A stretch of DNA of 64,000 nucleotides, from NCBI GenBank assembly GCA_036873135.1, contig JAPTYO010000017.1, forward strand, positions 8,928,001 to 8,992,000, read 5' to 3'. Numbering within the stretch: position 1 is the stretch's first letter; each line of letters opens with the position of its first letter. Positions 34,773 through 46,200 of this stretch are shown one piece after another. A program made the position numbers and the translations under genes. The stretch comes from Clarkia xantiana subsp. parviflora (lineage: Eukaryota > Streptophyta > Magnoliopsida > Myrtales > Onagraceae). The notes beneath the pieces are model-generated. The model did no database searches. It saw only the letters and a list, made by a program, of their open reading frames with translations, and was not told the origin of the DNA.

Positions 34773-35160
34773 CTATTTTTCGTGAAAAATCTTTTTATTT
34801 TGTTGATATTTTTCAAGTTTTTCATCTGCAACAGTGATCATTTTCTTTACCTTGACAGAAACTCGCTTAACAAGAAGACAAACATTTACATCGTACCATT
34901 CGAAATACAGACAACCGACTTTTTTTTTTTTTTGTAATCGGCTAGCGGAAAGACTAAAAATCAACAATTGGGGAGTAAAATGAACAAAAACTTTTCTAAA
35001 CTACAACAGACAAACACTTACATTCCATATAGGGGCACGTGTAGAACCTCCATTGAATTTTTTTCCAACTGCCCGAGGTTTTAACCACAACAATCAGTCC
35101 ACAACCGCATTTTCTTTCATTGGGTGTGACCATCGAACTACTAGAAGCCATTGAAGACAT
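34773..35160 (-). CDS. Small GRF-type zinc-finger protein, possibly truncated
   Basis: Two exons on the minus strand, 35160-35022 and 34918-34773, join at a GTAAGTG donor and an AG acceptor and give 94 residues. The product has the GRF zinc-finger pattern: KCGCG near residue 18, then WRFYTCP near 43, then GCLYFEWYD near 50, supplying the four ligands. GRF fingers bind single-stranded nucleic acid in known proteins; small plant members are mostly uncharacterised. The TAG stop at 34773 is followed in the same frame by about 30 more codons of glutamate/lysine-rich coiled coil, so this may be a shortened or decaying copy. Confidence 0.6.
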
Positions 35161-36006
35161 CAATTTGAGGTGGGGAAGCGAAAATCGCAGTTCGTGGTGG
35201 AGAGACTTCAGATAATTTAAACTTGCTAAACACTAATTGGAATGAGAAAGAAGAAATGTGGTCAATTCTATTTGTTTATTGTAGAAGAGTTTTTTCATCT
35301 TTTCAGGTCAGTCAATTTCTAGAATCTGCGCAAAAACTGGTCACTTGCAATGCACTTAAGCATTTCCGCCGATAACTAACGAAAACCTAACGGTGCAACA
35401 CCCAAGTTATCTTGGGTAACAATTTATCACAAAAAATCGGGTACCAATTCAGTTATATGTCAGTATCAACTTGGTTATAACTTATAATCCCTAGATAAAA
35501 TGGTCTTTAATATTTGCCTATTACAACAATACAGCAAAGGGAACGTGAAATCAACCATACATGACACTAGGGCTGAGCAGGAAAACCCGAAAGCCCGAAA
35601 AACCCGTCCCGAGCCCGTCCCGAAAAGCCCAGTCCCGAATAGACCCGAGGCCGAGCGGGCGGGACTTTTATTTTCAATTCGGGCTCGAGCTTTTGTGCCA
35701 AAATCCTGAAAAGCCCGAGCCCGTCCCGAATTTTTTTTAATACTATATAAATATATATAATTATATATATTCCCCACTGACTATAGTTAGTATCTAACTA
35801 TCTAGTTAGTTGCTATCTTATCTAACTATCTAGTGGGTACTAGTTACTATACAGTATACGGAACCTTGGAAAAAGCAGAAAAGTACAACTGTTGTTAGTG
35901 TTCTCTCGTAAGTCGTACTTATCTCCATTATTTGGTTTCTACGCCTCCCTTTATCGGTTTCTTCTTTTCCTCACGATTTGTATTCCTCTCAAGCTCCTAA
36001 AATGAC
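35161..36006. other. Non-coding stretch with a CCCGAA-rich repeat
   Basis: Bases 35575-35735 are rich in GCCCG/CCCGAA words (AAGCCCGAAAAACCCGTCCC and similar), a simple-sequence-like repeat often seen in plant intergenic DNA. The rest has no recognised feature. Element 5 begins at 36007. Confidence 0.5.
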
Positions 36007-37458
<1,452 letters not shown>

Positions 37459-37971
37459 GCTTGCCCCTCTTTGGACGAACTCCCGTAGAATGCATTCGAG
37501 GGGGTTTGTCCAAAGACGAGTAAACACTAATTTTGGCTAGGAAGTATATCTTCTTCCGGGTCTTCAAGTCTCCAAGGTGGCCTTTGGCTTTATTAACGAT
37601 GCGAAAAAGTTAACTTCTGTCGGCGGTGCCCCTGTTGACAGTGCCTCCATTGGTATCACAGAAAAGTAAAGCCTCGGTCGGCGGTGCCCCTGTTGGCGGT
37701 GCCTCCGTTGGCGTGCGGAAAATAGAAACTCCGTCGGCGGTGCCCCTGTTGGCGGTGCCTTCATTGGTAGTGCAGAAAATAGAACCTCCGTCGGCAGTGT
37801 CCCTGTTGGCGGTGCCTCCATTGGTAGTGCGGAAAACAAAACCTCTGTCGGCGGTGCCCCTGTTGGCGGTGCCTCCATTGGTAGTGCATAAAATAGAACC
37901 TCCGTTGGCGGTGCCCCTGTTGGCGGTGCCTCCATTGGTAGTGCAGAAAGTAAACGTGGATTTTGAAAACG
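37459..37971 (-). repeat. Internal fragment of element 5 with 57-bp minisatellite
   Basis: Starts with the purine tract side (CTTGCCCCTCTTTGG) and about 100 bases also found at 22430-22525 and 50574-50680. Then about six 57-base units (37620-37950) built on GGCGGTGCCCCTGTTGGCGG; because 57 is a multiple of 3 they give open frames with a 19-residue repeat, which is not evidence of a protein. The junction to the next LTR (37955-37972) is irregular. Confidence 0.7.
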
Positions 37972-38563
37972 TGGACCTAAAATCTGACCTATGTCGATTA
38001 CGTTTTGAAAACATGGATTTTGAATTGAGTCGCCACTAGTTAATTATTAGGCTAACTAGAATCCTAAATTACCTAAGCGAATAACGAATTAAATACCTAG
38101 GTATAAAATCGGTCTACGATCAGAAGTTCGAGTTCGGGGGTTCCATTACGTATTAAAAAAATTTGATTTGTAACTACGCCATTTCGGTACTCAATTTACT
38201 TATTTGTCAATTTCGTTACTTAACTAAACATATGAACTCAATTTCATTTATTTTAAAAAAAATATTAGACTATGTCACTTAAATGTTATCGAATTTTAAT
38301 GAAACCATGATCACTTGATAAATTAAACTTAGAAGTGCCGGATGAATCATCTGACATACTTAAATCTCTAACATACTACCCATTATTATCTCAATTTACA
38401 CACATTACTATGATATATTATTTATAATATAAAAATGGAATAAAATAATATATGTATGAACATAACAAACTTACAGAGATGGAACTTGAGAATACTTGGT
38501 ACCATTTGAGGACGATGGTGAGGTGAGTTCCAGCGGGACTGGAACGGCAATGTCGGAGAGCTC
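37972..38563 (-). repeat. Inner LTR of element 5, left part
   Basis: Begins GGACCTAAAATCTGACC, matching the LTR end at 36010 but lacking its first bases. It is interrupted after AGCTC by element 3 and resumes at 49529. It is clearly more diverged from the outer LTRs than they are from each other. Confidence 0.65.
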
Positions 38564-39211
38564 TGTTGGATCACGGCAGGAGCTCCGGTTACGGTGACGG
38601 ATTCCTTAGCTCCTCCAATTCTGCAGAAGGGGAATAGAGGGCAGTGGCCCAGAATCTCTCTCCGATGCTTAACGTAAGTACGGCAGTCAACAGAGCAAGC
38701 AAGCAGTATTTGTGTATGTGTAAAACGTAACCCTAATCTGGAATAACTTCCCTCCTTTTATAGAGGAAAGGCTATCCCAGTTACCTGATTAGGCGGTTGG
38801 ATTGTGATCCATTATCCCACATATCTCGCCGTATATCTTGCCATGTATCTTGTACAGTTATTCGTATCCCACATATCTCGCCCATTATACCACTATTGTA
38901 ATCATGGCGAGATTTCCGGGATTGTGCTCTTACTGGCGAGTCTCGATCATTATCGGAGGCTCCCAAGTTACATCGTTGAGGATTCGGTGTCGGGGAGTGG
39001 TGTCAACTCCCATATCGGGACCGACTACGTCCAGGTCCGATATCTTCGGGGCTCTTCCCTATCGGAGCCATACTTGCTCGGGGCCATTCAATATCGGGGC
39101 CTCCTTCCGTCGGAGCCCTTAGCCTTCCAGCAGCCCAGCTCCTAGCCCACTAGGCCTAGTCGCCGTTTGCCAATCGTTAAGGGGCCTAACGGCCTTCGCC
39201 AGGGCCCATCA
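38564..39211 (-). repeat. 3' LTR of element 3
   Basis: On the minus strand it starts TGATGGGCCC and ends CCAACA. A TATAAAA box lies at 38762-38756 within an imperfect inverted repeat (GGAGGGAAGTTAT against ATAGCCTTTCCTC). CATATCTCGCC repeats lie near 38815-38885. Confidence 0.95.
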
Positions 39212-39223
39212 TTTGCCCCCAAG
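39212..39223 (-). other. Polypurine tract, element 3
   Basis: CTTGGGGGCAAA on the minus strand directly precedes the LTR start TGATGGG. Confidence 0.8.
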
Positions 39224-39654
39224 ACGTGAGGGACTTATAGTACGTCGCGTCTTTCAGTATCGGACCCTTCCACATCCCAGTCGGGGGGTCTTTATTTGAA
39301 ACGTTGGAGGCCATTGCCTTAACTTTTGTCGGGGGCCTTTGCCTTTGGATCTCTTCAAGATCCTTTGGGATCCTACTTGGATTCGAGGAGTTTTCTTGAT
39401 CAGACCAGCATTAAATGCTAATAGGAGGTGAGGGAACGTTTCGGGTTCCGCATGCCTGCTTTCTGAAAAAGCACTTTTCAACCGCCCCGGTACGTCATTA
39501 CTCTTGTCTTATCTGTCCCATGCGTCCTGACGGTTCAGGTTAAAACCGTTTCACCTTCTTTGAATTAATACGTTTTCCTTTGGACGATTCTGATTGAGTG
39601 GTTTTGAATTCTACGGCTCAGATTGCCCACCCCTTCAGTTCTTCTTCCTTCTCT

Positions 39655-39660
39655 TATAAA
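39655..39660 (+). promoter_or_regulatory. TATA box of the antisense gene, element 3
   Basis: CTCTTATAAAACCC lies about 140 bases upstream of the ATG at 39798, comparable to the box in element 2. The leader between is C/T-rich, as in plant 5' UTRs. Confidence 0.6.
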
Positions 39661-39797
39661 ACCCTAACCCCAGACACTGTTTCACTTTTCTTTTACCTCT
39701 TCTTCTCTGCGATCCCAAGAGCTTTGATTCTCCAGATTTCGAGTTTTCACCGGCGCTTCAAGCACTTCAGATTTTTCCGATCAAGCCTTCAGTCACT

Positions 39798-42620
39798 ATG
39801 TCTGGTAAGATTCTTCTCCTTATTATCCTTTTCCTTTTGATCTTTGATCTTCTTAGGTTTCAATTTTTTCCCTCCTTCCTTCCCTCGACGATTTTCAGCC
39901 GAGGGATCTGCCATTGTTGGGTCACCTTTCGTCTTCAAGTATCTCAAGAACCTGCTTGCGCCTATTAACTACGATAGGGCTTGTATAGAGTGTGGTATCT
40001 TCGAATCCTCCTTCGGGGCCCGCTACCCCTACGAGCAATTCAGTTCTCGTGACGCTCGGATTACGCTCCCCAAAGGAGATGAGGTGTTCATCTCCCCAGG
40101 GCAGATTCGTGCGGGCATCCGACTCCCTTTCTGTCCGAGTTGGGTGGAGCTGTGCAACCATTACAAGACCTACCCCACGACCTTCTCTCCACACGCAATC
40201 CGTACATGGATTGCCTTCCAAGTGTGGTGTGATATCAATAAGGAGGACTGGAGCTATACCCTGGAGCTCTGGCGGATCCTCTACAAGATGTCCTGTAACA
40301 AGGACGGGATCTGCTCCTTTGCCCCCCGCCAACCCGAGGGGACCGATGAGCAGTATAAGGAGATGGGTTGGGACAGGAAGGTGTCCTGGAAGATCTGCAA
40401 AGAACGGGCCATCATCCATGATAAGGGGAATGACAATGCTAACTGGAAGGAACAATACTTCTTCATCAAGCCTGGTCCCATCGAGTGGCCGAGGACCGTC
40501 GTGGAAGCTGATCCCCCCGTGCCCTTCCGTTCATGGTCGGAGCAGACCAAGAGGGCCTTGATGCTTATCCAGGCCCGTCGCTGGGAGGAGGGTTACCAGC
40601 CCTTCGAGGCCACTTCTGTCACTGATCAGCAGCGGATCGAAATTGGGATTATGCTGATTGATCCCAAGGCCGGGGGAAAAGTTCATGATGGTGTTTCCAA
40701 TGTAATTCTCTGGGTAATCTTCTAATTATTTCTTGTTTCCACTGCTTACAGCCCCTCGATCATCGCTGACCGCCCATCTGTTTCAGGAGGATACCGATGC
40801 CTCCCATTCGCTGAAGCGCAAGAAGAAGTCCTCCCATCGGAAGGCTTCTGCCCAATCGGGGCCGTCTCAGAAGAAGGCGAAGACCTCCGAGGCGCCAAGG
40901 TCTGCCCCCACACCCGAGGGGCAGACTAACGCGGACGTGGTCAGGACTGCCTTCGGCGTCCGTTCCGAAAAAGAAGGTAAGGCAGTTTTTCGTGCTATAA
41001 AAAGATATAGAGAGTTAGTTCCTCAAGACCTCCAAGCCTCCGACATGAAAGGACGGGTCAGGGATGTCAAGAATATCCTTCGAGGGGAAACTCCACACGT
41101 CCTCGAAACGGGTTATTACGACTTTTTCGGCCAAAAGAGATATATGGAGCGTTTTTTAATTTGGCACACCGATATCAAATTAATTCCTCGACTTATTCGC
41201 CCCGCTGCAGGTCCCGCGGATGTCGCCCCTGCTGCACCTGCCTCAGACCCCGTGCCTGCAGCGGAGCCGGTGGTGGAAGATGCCCCGACGGAGGCCCGTG
41301 GTGAATTTGGTCGGGTGACCAGCTTGGAGGACTCCCCCTCTGAAGATCAAGCTGAGGAGGAAGGCCTAATCCTCCGAGGAAAATCAAGGTCGACTCCTGC
41401 TAAGTCACCTGGTAGGAAGACGTCTCCACTCCCCGTCACGCCGCCATCGTCACCCGAACCGCCATCGTCACCAGTTAGGGGCGCGACTCCCGAAGTCCGA
41501 ATAAGTGAAGATGAGGGGGCTCGCCTGGTAGTACCTCCATTCCCCTTGGATGGAGACTACTACCAGGCCTTCTCCTCGGAGCAGCGCGCCGAGCCTTGGA
41601 GACCGGTGGAGTCCCTTCGGGGGATTCCTCTACATCGGGGGTGTCAGGAGAAGAACCTGGCCTTGCACCTGGTGTCGGGCTCGGTCCCGCCCTCACTGAG
41701 GCGCCCCCTCTCGCTGGAAGGGGAGGACATTGAGGCGGACATCCGGCAAATGGCCGTCCGTCGGATAGAGGTAGGTACACTTTGCTTCTATTCATCTGGA
41801 AGTACTCCGACCTTTTAAATACTAAGCTATATTTTGCCCTCAGGAAATGGCGGACCAGGATCGCTGCTTCGGCTACATCCTGTCTCTTCGGGAGGCTTTG
41901 GAGCGAGAACGGGCCAACTCCAACCTCGAGAGCTTGACCAAACTCCAGGAGGACTTAGCTGCCTCCGAGGCGTCAAGGCTCCGAGCGGAGGAGGGTAAGA
42001 AACGGGCCGAAGAAGGTTGGCAGAGGGCCGAGGAAGCTCGGCAGCAGGCTGAGGAGGTTCGGCAACAGGCTGAGGAGGGTAGGCAGCAGGCCGAGGAGGG
42101 TAGGGCCAAGCTTGCTCAAGAGGCCCAATCTCAACAAAGGCAGATTCTAAGCCTTGAGAGCTCGCTTAGGCGGGAGCAGCAAGCGGCCTTGGCGGATCGG
42201 AGCCAGGCTGCCTTCGATAAGGCAGCGTTGCAAGAAACTGCTGAGCAGCTGAAGCTTGAGAAGCAGAGGGCCATCGCGGAGTTAGAGGAGGCAAAGGCGG
42301 ATCATTCCGCCCAAATGACCAACGCGAAGGTCCAGGGCCGCGAAGAGTACCGGAGCTCGGAGGACTTCAAAGCAGACGCGGCGAAACATTGTCAGGAGGA
42401 TTTGCAGAATGCCTTCCTTGATATTGTCGAAGAGCTTACTGAGACCTACGGGGACTCCATCGACTTGAGGAAGTCCAAGACTCTCGGCCGAGCCGCAGAA
42501 ACGTACCTTAGCCTCCCGTCGGAGAGCTCCTCCGAAGACGCCGACGAGCCTCCTGCCGATCCCTCTGAGCCTGCCCCTCCAAAGCCCTCTGAAGATTCAG
42601 CGCCCAAGGACCGAGTTTAA
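39798..42620 (+). CDS. Intact spliced antisense gene of element 3 (unknown function)
   Basis: Predicted exons 39798-39804 (ATG TCT G), 39899-40713, 40787-41770 and 41844-42620 join at GT-AG sites of matching phase (introns of 94, 73 and 73 bases) and give 860 residues with no stop. Exon 2 (residues 3-274) has GIRLPFC..WVELCNHYK and PHAIRTW, matching element 2 and element 4. Exon 3 (275-602) opens with lysine-rich patches (LKRKKKSSHRK, QKKAK) resembling a nuclear localisation signal, then ILRGETPHVLETGYY and SLRGIPLHRG, conserved with element 2. Exon 4 (603-860) is a coiled coil including seven-residue AEEGRQQ repeats, then EYRSSEDFK..., also conserved. The resemblance of exon 2 to Pfam Transposase_28 is an inference. 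The gene is convergent with gag-pol, whose frame is broken, while this one is not. Confidence 0.8.
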
Positions 42621-42763
42621 TTTGTTAAATCTTAAGTCTTTGTACTCCTTCCTCATTATCTCCCTTGTATCGAACCTCTTAGGCCTTCGAGCCTTTTATT
42701 AACGTCTTTTTCAATTATGTTCTTCATAGCGCTTTTATCGGACCCTAAGGGCCTTAAGGCTTT

Positions 42764-43092
42764 CCGTCGTCCAATGACGCTTTTTAATCGAGCCTAAAAG
42801 ACTTAAGGATTTTCGGACGTCCAATGACGCTTTTTAATCGGACCTTTAAAAACTTAAGGATTTTCGGACGTCCAATGACGCTTTTTAATCGGACCTTAAA
42901 AACTTAAGGATTTTCGGACGTCCAATGACGCTTTTTAATCGGACCTTAAAAACTTAAGGATTTTCGGACGTCCAATGACGCTTTTTAATCAGACCTTAAA
43001 AACTTAAGGATTTTCGGACGTCCAATGACGCTTTTTAATCGGACCTTAAAAACTTAAGGATTTTCGGACGTCCAATGACGCTTTTTAATGTA
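42764..43092. repeat. 50-bp tandem-repeat spacer of element 3
   Basis: Seven copies start near 42764, 42814, 42865, 42915, 42965, 43015 and 43065, with the core CGGACGTCCAATGACGC; five of the spacings are 50 and one is 51. The array lies between the antisense stop (42620) and the pol stop (43217). Confidence 0.95.
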
Positions 43093-43216
43093 TCGAGGAC
43101 AACTCAGGAATACTTTGATCAGAAGTAACCTCTTTATTGATTGATGTCTTTAACATAGCATGCACCACTCAGGGCGACTTAATTACATCTTCGCGCCTCT
43201 ACGGGCGACTTATTTG

Positions 43217-46200
43217 TCAAACATGGCATTTCTTCAGATGTTCACCACTAAAGGTGTTTCTTAAAACCTTGCCGTCGGGATCTTCTAACTTGTAAGCGTT
43301 CGGGGCCGGCATGCCTACGATCTTGTAAGGCCCTTCCCATTTCGGGGACATCTTGTTGATCCGATCTTGTAGGGCGAACTCATTCCGTCGTAGGACCAGT
43401 TCTCCTGCGTAGAACTGTCGCGACTTGACCTTCCGATTGTAGTACCTGGCCGTCGCCAAACGCATCCGAGCTTGCGCTATGTCGGCCTCCAGCCGTTTTT
43501 CCTCTAGCAAGGATAACTCCAGGCGCCTTGTTTCATCATTCGTCAAAGGTCCTATCCTGGCTCTTTCTAGACTTGTCGAGGGCTCATAGGTTCTGGTTCG
43601 ATGGGACGCCACAGCGATTTCCACGGGGGCGACCGCTTCCGTCCCATAAACAAGTGCAAACGGGGTTTCACCTGTTGATCGCTTGGGTGTCGTTCGGACC
43701 GCCCACAACACGTTCTCCAGTTCGTCCAGCCACTTTCCGTCCAAAGCGTAGACCCTCTTCTTCAAGCCCTCCATCACGATTTTGTTGGCAGCCTCTACCT
43801 GCCCATTGGTCTGAGCGTGGTGGACGGATGCTGTTCGATGCTCGATACCGAACTCGTCTAGGAACCTCTCCAACTGGGCCCCATTAAACGGAGGACCATT
43901 GTCACTGATGATCACCTTCGGCACCCCATATCTCGACAAAATTCGGGTCTGAAGGAACTTAATGATATGTCCTGCTGTTGTTTTGGCTAACGGCTTAGCC
44001 TCGATCCACTTCGAGAAGTAGTCAATCGCGACCAGAAGATGTGTGCACTGGCTCTTTGCTTTCGGAAGGGGTCCCACCAGGTCAATGCCCCACTGTGCGA
44101 AGGGCCAAGCACTCCCAATGGACATCAAATCAGCGGCCGGGGCTGTGATATTCGAAGCGTATCTCTGACACGCGTCACAGGATCGAACAAGCGCCGTTGC
44201 TTCCTTATTCATCGTAGGCCAATAATATCCCAAGTTCAACGCCTTCCTCAGGATAGATCGAGCGCCTTCGTGACAGGCTGCGACTCCCTCATGCAATTCT
44301 CTCAGAATCCGAGTCGTATCGGGTTCGGCCACGCATTTCAAGAAAGGCGTCGAAAGCAAGCCCTTCTTGTACAACTGGTTATCCACCATCGCGTAATTAA
44401 TTGATATTCGTCGTAGTCGCTCCGCTGCCACTTTATCTTCAGGAAGTGCCCCCGTAGTTAAGTACACAATTATCGGGGTCATCCAAGTGGGTTCCTCCTC
44501 TGACCCCGTTCCGATAGCGCACACCTCCGATGGATCGGTTGTCGATAGAATCACCTTCTCCAAGAAGTGTATCCTCCGACTGTCTTCCAAAGGTGCCCCC
44601 AGGGCAAATTTGCTCAAGGCATCAGCCTCCACATTCTCTTCCCTTGGAATTGCCTCGATATCAAAGCTTTTGAAGTTCTCCTTTAAGGTCCGAGCCTCTT
44701 GAAGGTACTTCTTCATGATCGGTTTCTTTGCTCCATATTGCCCTCGGACCTGATTTACAATCAAACTTGCATCACACTTCACCCGCAAATGTTCAATTCC
44801 AGTGCCTTTTGCGATTTTCAGTCCCGTTACGAGGGCTTCATACTCCGCCTCGTTATTGGTGGCTCTAAATGTCAGGGCCAATGCATATCGAAGTGGCTCC
44901 GCCCCGCCTGGCGGAATCAATACGAGCCCCGCACCCGATCCGTCCGAGCTTGAGGAGCCATCAGTGTACAACTCCCAGGTGTTCTCCTTATTTGGCTGTT
45001 CCAACTGCCCTGTCGTCGGGACCCCTTCAGTATTCCCGGTTGCCCCCTCTACTGTTTCCGTTGCCTCAGGATCGGGAATAGTAGATTCAACTATAAAGTC
45101 GGCCAATGCCTGCCCTTTGATAGCTGTTCTCGGAGCGAAATGAATTCGAAACTCGCTAAGTTCCACGGCCCACTTTACTAATCTCCCCGACGCATCGGGC
45201 CGGTTCAAGAAGTGTTTCAGTGGCTGATCAGTCAACACCGTAATTTCATGCGCATGGAAGTAGGGCCGTAACTTTCGAGCAGTAATAATCAACGCAAAGA
45301 GGTACTTCTCAATCGGGGGGTAATTCATTTCACTCTTGGCAAACGCCTTGCTTACATAATAGACAGGAATCTGATTGCCCTCGACAGCTTTAACTAGAAC
45401 AGAGCTTATTGCAAACGAAGAAATAGCCAAATAAAGATAGAGCGGCTCGCCTGGAGCTGGCTTCGCAAGTGGCGGGAGGTCGCGGAGATGTTGTTTGAGC
45501 GCTTGGAACGCCTCCTCACATTCAGCAGTCCATTCGAACTGTCGGTTGGCTCTTAGCACACTGAAAAATGGCATCGACCGGTCGCTGGCCTTGGATAAGA
45601 AGCGATTCATCGAAGCCAGCCGACCGTTCAGCACTTGCACCTCCCTGTGATTGGTCGGGGACTGCATCTCCTCTATCGCCCTTAGTTTTTCGGGATTCAC
45701 CTCGATCCCCCTCTGGCTCACCATGAAGCCTAAGAACTTCCCGGAATGGACTCCGAAAGCACATTTGGCTGGATTCAGGCGGACCTGGTGGAGCTTCATC
45801 CTCTCGAAGGCCCTTGCCAAGTTGCCAACATGATCTGATGCTTGTCGGGACTTCACCAGCATGTCATCTACATAGGCTTCCATGGTACTCCCAATCATGT
45901 CCCCGAACAGCTTGTTCACCATCCTCTGATATGTCGCCCCCGCATTCACCAGGCCGAAAGGCATGACGTCATACTGGAAGACTTCACTGTCAGCGTAAAA
46001 GGCGGTATGTGGGGCATCCTTTTTCGCCATCTTTATCTGGTTATAACCAGAATAAGCATCCATAAAGCTTAGCAGCTCATGCCCCGATGTAGCATCTACC
46101 AGTTGGTCGATCCGAGGGAGTGGATAACAGTCCTTCGGGCAAGCCTTGTTTAAGTCGCGGAAGTCGACACACATCCGCCACTTCCCGTTACTCTTCCTCA

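Noticed and set aside
37564..38039. Open frames with a 19-residue repeat on both strands
   Set aside because: Produced by a 57-base minisatellite (a multiple of three) in the non-coding internal part of element 5.
40714..40786. Alternative acceptor at 40750-40751 for intron 2 of the antisense gene
   Set aside because: Joining there gives a stop within six codons; the acceptor at 40785-40786 keeps the frame and matches element 2.
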